Source of the DNA: Pseudomonas brassicacearum
Lineage (GTDB): Bacteria; Pseudomonadota; Gammaproteobacteria; Pseudomonadales; Pseudomonadaceae
NCBI RefSeq assembly: GCF_003732265.1
Contig: NZ_MOBK01000007.1
Location: forward strand, 1-64,000
DNA length: 64,000 nucleotides
Direction: 5' to 3'
The translations under genes were made by a program, and so were the position numbers. Shown here piece after piece: positions 7,596-16,334 of the stretch (positions within the stretch are counted from its first letter, which is position 1; the number at the start of each line of letters is the position of its first letter). The notes under the pieces were generated by a model. That model searched no databases and was not told the origin of the DNA. It saw nothing but the letters and a program-made list of their open reading frames with translations.

Positions 7596-9544
7596 CAGTG
7601 GGCCTCCGCAGGTTCACGTTGGGCCGGTGCAGCCGGTTTGCTCGGTGCGGCATCTTCGAGCAATGCGTCGGCCACCAGTTCGGCGATGTCTTTGATCAGC
7701 GGACGCGGTTCGACCACGCCTTCGAGCATCGCGGTACATTGTGGGCAACCCACGGCCACCAGTTCGGCGCCGGTTTCGCGGATGTCTTCCATGCGCATGT
7801 CGGGGATCCGTTGCTTGCCCGGAATGTCGGTGATCGGTGCGCCGCCACCGCCGCCGCAGCAGCGCGAGCGGAAGCCGGAGCGTTGCATCTCTTTCACTTC
7901 GATACCGAGGGCGCGCAGCACTTCACGCGGCGCCTCATATTCGCCGTTGTAGCGACCGAGGTAGCACGGGTCGTGGTAGGTCACGCTGCTGCCTTTGTGC
8001 TGGCCGAGATTCAAGGCACCAGCGCCGATGATTTCCGCCATGTAGGTGCTGTGGTGCTGTACGAGGTAGTTGCCGTCGAAGGCGCCGTACTCGTTTTTCA
8101 GCACGTGGAAGCTGTGCGGGTCGCAGGTGACGATGCGGTTGAAGCTGTATTTGGCCAGGGTCTGGATGTTGCGTTTGGCCAACAGTTGGAATGTCGCTTC
8201 GTCGCCCAGACGTCGGGCGACGTCACCGCTGTCGCGTTCTTCCAGACCGAGCACCGCGAAGTCGACCTTGGCCGCTTTAAGCACTTTGACGAAGGCGCGC
8301 AGGGTGCGCTGGTTGCGCATGTCGAACGCGCCGTCGCCGACCCAGAACAGCACGTCGACGGATTTCTTTTCGCTCATCAGCGTCAGGTTAAGGTCCGCAG
8401 CCCAGTTCATCCGACCGCCCGGCGCAAAACCGCCCGGGTTGTCGGTGGCGATCAGGTTTTCCAGGACTTCGGCGCCCTTGTTCGGGGTCGCGCCTTTTTC
8501 CAGGGTCAGATGGCGGCGCATGTCGACGATGGCGTCGACGTGCTCGATCATCATCGGGCATTCCTCGACGCAGGCACGGCAGGTGGTGCAGGACCACAGG
8601 GTTTCTGCGTCCACCAGACCGTTGACGATCGGTTGATGCGGATTGCCCGCGTGTTCGCCGATGGCTTTGCCCGGATAAGGGCTGCCAGCGAATTTGGCAT
8701 CGGTGCCACCGGCCAGGCCAACGACCATGTCTTGAATCAGTTTTTTCGGGTTCAGCGGCTGGCCGGCGGCGAACGCCGGGCACGCGGCTTCGCACTTACC
8801 GCACTGCACGCAGGCGTCGAAGCCGAGCAGTTGGTTCCAGGTGAAATCCTTGGGTTTTTCCACGCCCAGTGGCGCGTTTGGATCGTTCAGGTCCAGCGGT
8901 TTCAAACCGGTGGAACGGCCACCATTAAAACGCTCGGCGCGACGGTGCCAGGCCAGGTGCAAAGCGCCGGCGAAGGCGTGCTTCATCGGCCCGCCCCAGG
9001 TCATGCCGAAGAACAGTTCGCTAACACCCCACAGCACACCGACGCCGAGGATCGCAGCGACCAGCCAACCGCCGAAGTTTTCCGGAAGGATGCCGGCGAC
9101 CGGCAGGGTCAGCAGGAAAAACGATGCCGAGAACGCCAACAGGCTTTTCGGCAGGCGCATCCACGGGCCTTTTGACAGGCGCGCCGGCGGGTTGCGCCGA
9201 CGCAGGTAGACAAAGATCGCACCGACGAACATCACGGCCGTCATCAACAGCAGCGCATAACCGAGGATGCGGTTATGCAAGCCGAAACCGTGCACCAGAA
9301 TCGCCAGCACGATGGACGCCACCGCACCACCGGCCGTGGCGACGTGGGTGTTGGCGATGTATTTGTCCCGCGCGACGACATGGTGCAAATCGACCATGTA
9401 GCGCTTGGGCATGGCAAACAGGCCGCCGATCAGGTCGACCTTCGAGGCTCGGCCCCGGCGCCACATGGCCACCCGCCGCAACGCGCCCAGAACCGCAAGG
9501 CCCAGGGCAGCGAACAACAGGATTGGAAGAAGGGTGTTCAACAT
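7595..9544 (-). CDS. dgcB: Dimethylglycine catabolism iron-sulfur membrane protein DgcB
   Basis: 649 residues. The N-terminal ~180 residues carry about five hydrophobic segments (roughly 1-22, 72-113, 135-155, 160-180). Two 4Fe-4S clusters follow: Cys245/248/251/255 (CVQCGKCEAACP) and Cys319/322/325/329 (CTTCRACVEECP). The C-terminal half is of the CCG type, with RSRCCGGGGG, as in heterodisulfide-reductase and glycolate-oxidase subunits. It probably moves electrons from DgcA and/or the ETF into the membrane. ATG at 9544 follows AGGTGA; a GTG three codons upstream overlaps that site. Confidence 0.88.
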   Translation of the reverse strand: MLNTLLPILLFAALGLAVLGALRRVAMWRRGRASKVDLIGGLFAMPKRYMVDLHHVVARDKYIANTHVATAGGAVASIVLAILVHGFGLHNRILGYALLLMTAVMFVGAIFVYLRRRNPPARLSKGPWMRLPKSLLAFSASFFLLTLPVAGILPENFGGWLVAAILGVGVLWGVSELFFGMTWGGPMKHAFAGALHLAWHRRAERFNGGRSTGLKPLDLNDPNAPLGVEKPKDFTWNQLLGFDACVQCGKCEAACPAFAAGQPLNPKKLIQDMVVGLAGGTDAKFAGSPYPGKAIGEHAGNPHQPIVNGLVDAETLWSCTTCRACVEECPMMIEHVDAIVDMRRHLTLEKGATPNKGAEVLENLIATDNPGGFAPGGRMNWAADLNLTLMSEKKSVDVLFWVGDGAFDMRNQRTLRAFVKVLKAAKVDFAVLGLEERDSGDVARRLGDEATFQLLAKRNIQTLAKYSFNRIVTCDPHSFHVLKNEYGAFDGNYLVQHHSTYMAEIIGAGALNLGQHKGSSVTYHDPCYLGRYNGEYEAPREVLRALGIEVKEMQRSGFRSRCCGGGGGAPITDIPGKQRIPDMRMEDIRETGAELVAVGCPQCTAMLEGVVEPRPLIKDIAELVADALLEDAAPSKPAAPAQREPAEAH

Positions 9545-9564
9545 CAGAGTCACCTCTGGCGAGG

Positions 9565-9651
9565 TGCAAGCAACAAGCTACAAGCTGCAAGTAAAAGCGG
9601 CGGTGAAGCTGAGCTTTTACTTGTGGCTTGCAGCTTACGGCTTGCAGCTAA
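9565..9651. repeat. Imperfect inverted repeat of the CAAGCTGCAAG family, inside the dgc operon
   Basis: Sits in the ~110-bp gap between dgcA and dgcB. CAAGCTGCAAGTAAAAGC at 9581-9598 pairs with GCTTTTACTTGTGGCTTGCAGC further on. The same 18 bases occur exactly at 34395-34412 between betB and betA, so this is a dispersed repeat distinct from the REP family. Confidence 0.8.
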
Positions 9652-9655
9652 GCCG

Positions 9656-11716
9656 TCAAAAATCCTTACAGAGCCGGAGTGCGTCATAAATGGCGGCGTG
9701 CGTGTTGCGCTGCGCCACGCAGTCGCCGATGCGGAACAGCAAGTAGCCGTCGCCTGCCTGGCTCAGCGAAGGTTGCGGCTGAATCGCGAACAGGGCTTCG
9801 ATGTCCATCTGGCCTTTGTTGCGCGAGCCTTCCTTCAGCGCGTAGTAGATTTCTTCGTCCGGACGCACGCCGTTTTCGACGACAACCTGGTCCACCACCC
9901 GCTCCTCTTTGGCGCCGGTGTATTCGTTTTCCAATACCGCCACCAGCTTGTCGCCTTCGCGGTAGACCTTCTCCAGCATCATGTCCCCGGTCATGATCAC
10001 TTCTTTCGGGTACATGCTGCGGTAGTACGTCGGGAACGAGGTGCCGCCAATCGCCACGCCTGGCTTGATGTCGTCAGTGACGATCTCGACCTGGCTGCCC
10101 TTGTCGGCGAGGAAGTCGGCGGTCGACATCCCGGTGAACTCGCAAATGGTGTCGTAGACCAGCACGTTCTTGCCCGGCGCTACCTTGCCGTCGAGGATGT
10201 CCCAGCTGCTGACCACCAGGCCTTCAGCCGCGCCCCAGTGCTCGTTCTGCTCCAGGAATGGATGACCGCCGACGGCGAGTACCACCACGTCCGGGCGCAG
10301 GTCGAGAATGGTTGCCGCATCCGCCGCCACGCCGAGGCGCAGGTCGACTTTCAAGCGTGCCAGTTCCAGTTGGAACCAGCGGGTGATACCGGCGATCTGG
10401 TCCCGTTGCGGGGCTTTCGAAGCGGTCGTGATCTGGCCGCCGATGAATTCTTTCTTCTCGAACAGGGTCACGTCGTGGCCACGTTCAGCCGACACACGCG
10501 CCGCTTCCATCCCGGCAGGACCGGCACCGACCACCACAACCTTGCGCTTCACACCGGTCGATTTCTCGATGATGTGCGGCACGCCCATGTATTCACGGGA
10601 GGTCGCGGCGTTCTGGATGCACAGCACGTCCAGGCCCTGGTACTGACGGTCGATGCAGTAGTTGGCGCCGACGCATTGCTTGATCTGGTCGACCTGGCCC
10701 ATTTTGATCTTGGCGATCAGGTGCGGGTCCGCAATGTGGGCGCGGGTCATGCCGACCATGTCGACGTAGCCGCCTTCCAGAATACGGGTCGCCTGGTTCG
10801 GGTCCTTGATGTTCTGCGCGTGCAGGACCGGGGCCTTCACGACTTCCTTGATTCCGGCCGCCAAGTGCAGGAAAGGCTCCGGTGGATAACTCATGTTGGG
10901 GATAACGTTGGCCAGGGTGTTGTGGGTGTCGCAACCCGAGCCGACCACGCCGATGAAGTCGATCATGCCGGTGTCGTCGTAGTACTTGGCGATCTGCTTC
11001 ATGTCCTCGTGGGACAAACCATCCGGGTGGAACTCGTCACCGCACAGACGGATGCCGACGCAGAAATCCGGGCCGACTTCAGCCCGCACAGCCTTCAACA
11101 CTTCCAGGCCGAAACGCATGCGATTCTCGAAGCTACCACCCCATTCGTCGGTACGTTTGTTGACGCGCGGGCTCCAGAACTGGTCGATCATGTGCTGGTG
11201 CACGGCGGACAGTTCAACGCCATCCAGGCCACCGGCCTTGGCGCGTGCGGCGGCGCTGGCGTAGTTGCCGATCACCCGCCAGATTTCTTCCGGCTCGATG
11301 GTTTTGCAGGTCGCGCGGTGCACCGGTTCACGGATGCCCGATGGCGACAGCAGGGTTGGCCAATGCTCGCCGTCCCAGCGCGAACGACGGCCCATGTGGG
11401 TAATCTGGATCATGATCTTGGCGCCATGCTTGTGCATGGCATCGGCCAGGTTCTGGAAGTGCGGAATAATCCGGTCGTCGGCCAGGTTGACCGACTTCCA
11501 CCAGCCTTGCGGGCTGTCGATGGCCACACTGGAGGAGCCGCCGCAAATCGCCAGGCCGATCCCGCCCTTGGCTTTCTCTTCGTAATACTTGACGTACCGG
11601 TCGGTGGTCATGCCGCCGTCGGTGGCATAGACCTCGGCGTGCGCGGTGCTCAGCACGCGGTTACGGATGGTCAGTTTGCCGATCTGGATCGGCTGGAACA
11701 TTGCTTCGAAAGCCAT
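9656..11716 (-). CDS. dgcA: Dimethylglycine catabolism flavoprotein DgcA
   Basis: 686 residues, built like trimethylamine dehydrogenase and 2,4-dienoyl-CoA reductase: an FMN-binding TIM barrel (about 1-370), then a pyridine-nucleotide-disulfide-type domain with GAGPAG at 397-402. RVNKRTDEWGGS is the typical Old-Yellow-Enzyme family segment. It carries out dimethylglycine demethylation to sarcosine together with DgcB. In the Fe-S motif between the domains I see Cys348, Cys354 and Cys366, with Ala351 where relatives have a second cysteine. Third gene of the operon, 15 bp after the DUF5943 gene. Confidence 0.88.
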   Translation of the reverse strand: MAFEAMFQPIQIGKLTIRNRVLSTAHAEVYATDGGMTTDRYVKYYEEKAKGGIGLAICGGSSSVAIDSPQGWWKSVNLADDRIIPHFQNLADAMHKHGAKIMIQITHMGRRSRWDGEHWPTLLSPSGIREPVHRATCKTIEPEEIWRVIGNYASAAARAKAGGLDGVELSAVHQHMIDQFWSPRVNKRTDEWGGSFENRMRFGLEVLKAVRAEVGPDFCVGIRLCGDEFHPDGLSHEDMKQIAKYYDDTGMIDFIGVVGSGCDTHNTLANVIPNMSYPPEPFLHLAAGIKEVVKAPVLHAQNIKDPNQATRILEGGYVDMVGMTRAHIADPHLIAKIKMGQVDQIKQCVGANYCIDRQYQGLDVLCIQNAATSREYMGVPHIIEKSTGVKRKVVVVGAGPAGMEAARVSAERGHDVTLFEKKEFIGGQITTASKAPQRDQIAGITRWFQLELARLKVDLRLGVAADAATILDLRPDVVVLAVGGHPFLEQNEHWGAAEGLVVSSWDILDGKVAPGKNVLVYDTICEFTGMSTADFLADKGSQVEIVTDDIKPGVAIGGTSFPTYYRSMYPKEVIMTGDMMLEKVYREGDKLVAVLENEYTGAKEERVVDQVVVENGVRPDEEIYYALKEGSRNKGQMDIEALFAIQPQPSLSQAGDGYLLFRIGDCVAQRNTHAAIYDALRLCKDF

Positions 11717-11731
11717 GGCGGGGTCCTCGAC

Positions 11732-12262
11732 TTACAACGGCTTGACGGTGAACAAACCGTCGTCGTGGCCTTCTTCGGAGCCACCGTAGACTTGCTCGGC
11801 AACCGTACGGATCTTGCTGCCCCGGGCCTGCAGAATCTGGTCCATGGCACCGGCAAACCAACCGGTGAACATGTAGTCGACCTTGCGCCCGACCTTGCCG
11901 TAGACGTAAACGAACGCCGAGTGTTCGAGCTTGACGCTGGCGGTGCCTTTGTCGAGGTCGATGTCCTGGATCTTGAACAGGCCCCAGCCGCGTTGCGACA
12001 GGCGCTTCATGTAGTGCTCGAACACCGCGACGCCTTCCAGGCCGTGGCATTCGGCTTCTTTTTCACACCAGTGCCAGGCGGATTTGTAGCCGGCCTTGTA
12101 GAGGATTTCGGCGTAGGCGTCGGCGCCCAGCACTTCCTCGATGCCCATGTGGTTATTCACGAAGAAGTGACGTGGCACGTACAGCATCGGCAGGGCGTCG
12201 GAGGTCCAGACACCGGTTTCGCTGTCGACTTCGATTGGCAATTGCGGGGCGATCTTGGCCAT
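11732..12262 (-). CDS. DUF5943-family protein of the dimethylglycine operon
   Basis: 176 residues, no signal peptide or membrane segment. It resembles the conserved protein encoded just before dgcA in P. aeruginosa (PA5397) and contains a 4-vinyl-reductase-like region with conserved Trp, Cys and His (SAWHWCEKEAECHGLEG). Function unknown. Its fixed place between the dipeptidase gene and dgcA suggests a role in dimethylglycine/sarcosine use, possibly in folate or small-ligand handling, but that is inference. Confidence 0.75.
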   Translation of the reverse strand: MAKIAPQLPIEVDSETGVWTSDALPMLYVPRHFFVNNHMGIEEVLGADAYAEILYKAGYKSAWHWCEKEAECHGLEGVAVFEHYMKRLSQRGWGLFKIQDIDLDKGTASVKLEHSAFVYVYGKVGRKVDYMFTGWFAGAMDQILQARGSKIRTVAEQVYGGSEEGHDDGLFTVKPL

Positions 12263-12302
12263 GGAAACTTAACTCCAGAAAAATTCGTTGTGCTGTTGTC
12301 CC

Positions 12303-12402
12303 GTAGCAGCTGTCGAGCCTGCGAGGCTGCGTTGGGCTGCGAAGCGGCCCCGAGGGCGGTCCTGCGGACCGCAACGCAGCCTCGTACCTCGGCAGCTGCT
12401 AC
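12303..12402. repeat. Large inverted repeat between the dipeptidase and DUF5943 genes
   Basis: GTAGCAGCTG at the left pairs with CAGCTGCTAC at the right, with nested GAGGCTGCGTTG / CAACGCAGCCTC arms. This is a third dispersed-repeat family, and it again sits inside the dgc operon. Confidence 0.8.
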
Positions 12403-12424
12403 AGGAATCGTGTTTGAAAGGGGC

Positions 12425-13402
12425 TTATTCGCCCCAGACGTCCTTGAGGACGTTCACCCAGTTCTCGCCCATGATCTTGCGCACCACGCGCTCGGAGTGG
12501 CCGCGCTTGAGCAAGGTTTCGGTCAGGTTCGGGAACTCGCCGACGGTGCGGATGCCCAGCGGGTTAATGATCTTGCCGAAGCTGGTCAGGCGGCGGGCGT
12601 AGCCTTTGTCATGGGTCAGGTATTCGAAGAAGTCCTGGCCATGGCCCTGGGTGAAGTCAGTGCCGATGCCGATGGCGTCTTCACCGACGATGTTCATGGT
12701 GTATTCGATGGCCTCGGCGTAGTCGTCGATGGTCGAGTCGATGCCTTTGGCCAGGAACGGCGCGAACATGGTCACGCCGACGAAACCGCCGTGATCGGCG
12801 ATGAACTTCAGTTCTTCGTCGGACTTGTTGCGCGGGTGGATTTTCAGACCCGACGGCAGGCAGTGCGAGTAGCACACCGGCTTCTTCGATTCGAGAATGA
12901 CTTCCTCGGAGGTTTTCGAGCCAACGTGGGACAGGTCGCACATGACGCCCACACGGTTCATCTCGGCAACGATTTCGCGACCGAAGCCCGACAGGCCGCC
13001 ATCGCGCTCGTAGCAGCCGGTGCCCACCAGGTTCTGGGTGTTGTAGCACATCTGCACGATGCCGACGCCGAGCTGCTTGAACACCTCGACATAGCCGATC
13101 TGGTCTTCAAACGCGTGAGCATTCTGGAAGCCGAACAGGATGCCGGTCTTGCCCTGCTCCTTGGCTTTACGGATGTCGGCGGTGGTGCGCACCGGAATCA
13201 CCAGGTCGCTGTTCTCGCGAATCAGCTTCTGACTGGCGGCGATGTTATTGACGGTGGCCTGGAAGCCCTCCCACACCGACACGGTGCAGTTGGCTGCGGT
13301 CAGACCGCCCTTGCGCATGTCTTCGAACAGTTCACGGTTCCACTTGGCGATAATCAGCCCGTCGATAACGATACTGTCGGCGTGCAATTCGGCTGGGCTC
13401 AT
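12425..13402 (-). CDS. Membrane dipeptidase (peptidase M19) family protein, first gene of the dgc operon
   Basis: 325 residues of the renal-dipeptidase (M19) amidohydrolase family. Visible segments include VIDGLI near the start, the catalytic-site region GVMCDLSHVG, and CYSHCLPSGLKIHPRNKSDEE. Equivalent to PA5396 at the head of the P. aeruginosa dimethylglycine operon. The ATG at 13402 has a GGGGAC-type ribosome site; the longer ORF to 13582 lacks family similarity in its extra 60 residues. The physiological substrate is not known; a dipeptide or N-methyl amino acid derivative is possible. Confidence 0.82.
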   Translation of the reverse strand: MSPAELHADSIVIDGLIIAKWNRELFEDMRKGGLTAANCTVSVWEGFQATVNNIAASQKLIRENSDLVIPVRTTADIRKAKEQGKTGILFGFQNAHAFEDQIGYVEVFKQLGVGIVQMCYNTQNLVGTGCYERDGGLSGFGREIVAEMNRVGVMCDLSHVGSKTSEEVILESKKPVCYSHCLPSGLKIHPRNKSDEELKFIADHGGFVGVTMFAPFLAKGIDSTIDDYAEAIEYTMNIVGEDAIGIGTDFTQGHGQDFFEYLTHDKGYARRLTSFGKIINPLGIRTVGEFPNLTETLLKRGHSERVVRKIMGENWVNVLKDVWGE

Positions 13403-13636
13403 CAGGCTGTCCCCTATTGGCAATTCATGCGCCGAATCGTGTGCCGGCGCTTTGGGGCCAGCATATGCCTGAGGGACGGGGCAGCCGGGTGCAAAAACGA
13501 CAGGGGGTTTGCCGAAAGCGTCAATCCGCGACAAAGGGTCGCCGCGGGGCACCATTGCCCACCTGTTCAAGGGTCTGCGCATGGGCCAGAATTCGCTGCT
13601 TTACTGAATGCACTTTTGGATTGGGGCGGCGACGCA

Positions 13637-14038
13637 ATGAAATCGATCTTCCTGGCTTTGGCACTGATAGCGACCGGCGTACACGCCGCTGAAGAATCCG
13701 ACGACAACCCCTGCGACAAAGTCGAAAACGACGTCCAGACCCTCGAATGCTCGGCCTTCAGCCGAACCACCGCCGAAGACCTGCTCAAAGAAAACTACCA
13801 GGGCCTGGCCGAACGCATGCAAACGGCCTACGGCAAGAACCCGTCCCAACTGGCCGACATCACCGCCAAACTCAAAGCCGCCCAACAGCAATGGCTGAAG
13901 ACCCGGGATGCGGATTGCGCGGTTGAAGCGTTTCCGGCGACGAGTGGTAGCAAGGCGTTCACGATTGCGCAGAATGATTGCGTGGCGCGGATGAGTGATG
14001 AGCGGTCGGAGTTTTTGGAGTCGATTGGGCAGGAATGA
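13637..14038 (+). CDS. LprI-like (DUF1311) secreted protein
   Basis: 133 residues with a short signal peptide (MKSIFLALALIATGVHA). The mature part has four Cys (NPCDK, LECSAF, DADCAV, NDCVARM) and the QQWLKTRDADC pattern of the DUF1311/LprI family, some members of which inhibit lysozyme. Divergent from the dgc operon and convergent with the hipA-like gene, ending 5 bp before it. Confidence 0.75.
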   Translation: MKSIFLALALIATGVHAAEESDDNPCDKVENDVQTLECSAFSRTTAEDLLKENYQGLAERMQTAYGKNPSQLADITAKLKAAQQQWLKTRDADCAVEAFPATSGSKAFTIAQNDCVARMSDERSEFLESIGQE

Positions 14039-14042
14039 CGCG

Positions 14043-15281
14043 TTAGAGCGCCCGCCATACGGACTCAAGCGTGGCCAGCAGTTTTTGTTTCGTCGTTTTA
14101 TCGACGCCCAGATCGGCGCAACAGGCATCCCACCCGGAAAAAGCATCCAGCGTTTGTTCCATGTAGCGTTCCGGCGCAAGGAAACTGAAGGGTTTGCACA
14201 CCTCAATCAGCGCCTTGCGTGAGGGCTTGCCTCTTCCCGCGAATGCTGTGGTGTGTTCGTTACCGCGCCCGGCGGTGTTGGAAAAGGTCAGGTCGTAGGC
14301 CGGCGCCATTTTCCAGCCATCCTTCTCGCCAAAAAACGAGAAGTTCTTTGCGTGATCATCGTGGTTGTGAGCGAGAGCGTTGAACACCATTAATCGGGCC
14401 ATTTTCTCGACCTCTGCCGCGTCCTTGGTCATTGCCCAGGTCGCTCGCAGTAAATCACTGTAATCGAGGCTTGGCGTCCGGAAGTCCGCGTATAGAATCG
14501 CCGCAGCGGTAAGCATGTGGCGCTTGGTGCCTTCTTCCCGATCGAAGCGTTTCGTGGCGAAAAATTGCTCCGTGCCCTTCGTGGTTTCTACTTGAAACAG
14601 TTTCGATTCGGAAATTTCGATGCCTGCCCGATGGGCCATCAGCGCATACACCTGCTCAATGGCGCCACTGTCTCGATGTTCCTCTTCACAGCGAAACTTG
14701 ATTAACCAGTGCTCAAAACCCACGGGCATTTTGCCAAATGACGAAACGGCGCGATGTTTGTCCGGCGAAAGGCCGATCACCGCTTTAGGTCTTGCTCCAC
14801 CGGGGGAACCGCCAGCCAGTCGCAGAGAATTGATGACCTCGTCAGTGCTGCCTGAAAATATCGTTTGTGAAGCCTCGAAGAGGGCAGCCAAGTCGAGATC
14901 CTCGTTTGCTTCAACGGTTTCGAACATCGGCACGTATTCAAGCGCGCCCATACTGCGATTACCCATGTATGCCAGGCGGTCCAGCGGGCCGATTGCGTGG
15001 CGCTCGACGCCCAATTGACTGCGAAAGAATCGATCCATGAGCAGCAGTCCCCAACCATCGGGCAACGAATCACTGAACGCGCCGTGCAGACCGTCGAACA
15101 GCAGCGGATCAGCCGCGCTCTGTGGCTTGATCGAGAAATCCATGTGAAACGGCGCAAGGTTGAAGCCTTTCGCCAACCACCCCGGATCATAAGAAAAGAA
15201 CACGCCCCGACGTGGAATCGCGACCAACTCGCCGACTCTTGAACCTTGAAGCATGACGCTGAGTGCGTTGACGATTTTCAT
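14043..15281 (-). CDS. hipA: HipA-family serine/threonine kinase toxin
   Basis: 412 residues. The HipA kinase core is present: a GGSPGGARPKA loop (158-166 region), the catalytic motif HNHDDHAKN with Asp308 and Asn313, and the metal-binding YDL at 329-331. E. coli HipA phosphorylates glutamyl-tRNA synthetase and causes persistence. All key residues appear intact, so it should be an active kinase. The start overlaps the upstream antitoxin stop by four bases. The target is not predictable from sequence. Confidence 0.87.
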   Translation of the reverse strand: MKIVNALSVMLQGSRVGELVAIPRRGVFFSYDPGWLAKGFNLAPFHMDFSIKPQSAADPLLFDGLHGAFSDSLPDGWGLLLMDRFFRSQLGVERHAIGPLDRLAYMGNRSMGALEYVPMFETVEANEDLDLAALFEASQTIFSGSTDEVINSLRLAGGSPGGARPKAVIGLSPDKHRAVSSFGKMPVGFEHWLIKFRCEEEHRDSGAIEQVYALMAHRAGIEISESKLFQVETTKGTEQFFATKRFDREEGTKRHMLTAAAILYADFRTPSLDYSDLLRATWAMTKDAAEVEKMARLMVFNALAHNHDDHAKNFSFFGEKDGWKMAPAYDLTFSNTAGRGNEHTTAFAGRGKPSRKALIEVCKPFSFLAPERYMEQTLDAFSGWDACCADLGVDKTTKQKLLATLESVWRAL

Positions 15282-15574
15282 TGTCGGCCACGAGCCCTTT
15301 CGTAATTTTTCAGTTCCTGGAGTGTCAGCGACGGCGTAGAGGCGAATAAACTCGTCAACGGCTCTTCCGCCCCGAGGCAAATTGCAATGAGCAACAAGCC
15401 ATCCAGAGAGATCTTGCCGGTCGTTTCAAAGCGCTTGATATTCGACTCGGGAACACCTGATTTTTGCGCGAGCGTGCGTCGCGAAAGGTTCTTGCTGAGT
15501 CTCAGGCGCTTGGCATTCCCGGCAATCTGTAAAGCGATCTCTCCGGGGGAGTAGAGAATATGGGTAAGGGCCAC
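15278..15574 (-). CDS. hipB: HipB-like antitoxin, Xre-type helix-turn-helix
   Basis: 98 residues. The helix-turn-helix is visible as RRTLAQKSGVPESNIKRFE (about residues 32-50), typical of Xre/Cro repressors that neutralise HipA. GTG start with TTGAGGT ahead. The ATGA overlap with hipA and the shared orientation make a standard toxin-antitoxin operon, which the antitoxin should autoregulate. Confidence 0.87.
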   Translation of the reverse strand: MALTHILYSPGEIALQIAGNAKRLRLSKNLSRRTLAQKSGVPESNIKRFETTGKISLDGLLLIAICLGAEEPLTSLFASTPSLTLQELKNYERARGRQ

Positions 15575-15791
15575 AGGTCGACCTCAAGAGGAATATGAGC
15601 AAGTGTAGCAGCGCGATAGAAACCCAACACTCAGGGGATAATATATTGTCCATACACATGATAATTTGCCATTAACGGATAATATTTGATCTTTTATTTT
15701 AACTTAAAAAACCTTTCCGACTTCTTGCGCCCCCATTACGGTTATTCTTTGAGCTGTAAGCTGCACAACATCTACCGGGAAAGGGATCGAA
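15575..15791. promoter_or_regulatory. AT-rich hipBA promoter/operator region
   Basis: 217-bp gap between divergent hipB and the DUF3010 gene, clearly richer in A+T than its surroundings (15630-15715). GGATAATATATTGTCC at 15636-15651 is a near-dyad, and GGATAATATTTGATC follows from 15677. These resemble the GGATA-type half-sites of HipB operators. The dyad lies 60-80 bp upstream of the hipB start. Confidence 0.5.
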
Positions 15792-16208
15792 ATGAAAATC
15801 TGCGGCATTGAAATCAAAGGCAGCGAAGCGATCATCGCCGTGGCCTCCCTCGACGGTTCGACCCTGAGCCATATCGCCCTCAACACAAAGAAAATCGCCC
15901 TCGACGATGACGATGAGGCGGCGAACGTCAAAGTCTTTGCTGCTCAGGTGGCGTCGTTTGTGCGCGAGAACTCAATCGATCGGATTGCGATCAAGAAGCG
16001 CAGCAAGAAAGGCGAGTTCGCCGGTGGGCCGACCACGTTCAAGATCGAGGGTGTGTTTCAGCTGCTGGAGAATTGCGAGGTGACGCTGCTGTCGCCGCAG
16101 ACGATCAATGCGCAGAGCAAGAAGCATGATTTCGAACCGCCGGCGACGCTGAACAAGTATCAGCATGAAGCGTTTAAAGCGGCATGCTCAATGCTGATGA
16201 AGAAATAG
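15792..16208 (+). CDS. DUF3010-family protein
   Basis: 138-residue soluble protein. The N-terminus (MKICGIEIKGSEAIIAVASLDG) looks like the first strand pair of an RNase-H-like fold, and the RIAIKKRSKKGEFAGGP region is conserved in DUF3010 proteins of gamma-proteobacteria. AAAGGGA precedes the ATG. Biological role unknown. A single gene between the hipBA pair and a REPIN. Confidence 0.8.
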   Translation: MKICGIEIKGSEAIIAVASLDGSTLSHIALNTKKIALDDDDEAANVKVFAAQVASFVRENSIDRIAIKKRSKKGEFAGGPTTFKIEGVFQLLENCEVTLLSPQTINAQSKKHDFEPPATLNKYQHEAFKAACSMLMKK

Positions 16209-16226
16209 AAGCGAACGCAGATCAAA

Positions 16227-16315
16227 TGTGGGAGCGGGCTTGCTCGCGAAGGCGTTGTGTCAGCCAACATCAATGTTGAATGACTGACCGATTTCGCGAG
16301 CAAGCCCGCTTCCAC
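16227..16315. repeat. REPIN downstream of the DUF3010 gene
   Basis: Inverted REP pair; the right copy has TTCCAC instead of CTCCCAC. The spacer contains CAACATCAATGTTG. Confidence 0.9.
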
Positions 16316-16334
16316 GCTTCGTTTTGCGTTTGGC

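Noticed and set aside
9275..14038. Open reading frame of 1587 codons on the plus strand
   Set aside because: It is antisense to dgcB, dgcA, the DUF5943 gene and the dipeptidase gene, whose family motifs are clear. High GC and codon bias leave few stops opposite real genes. Only its last 133 codons (LprI-like, from 13637) are a real gene.
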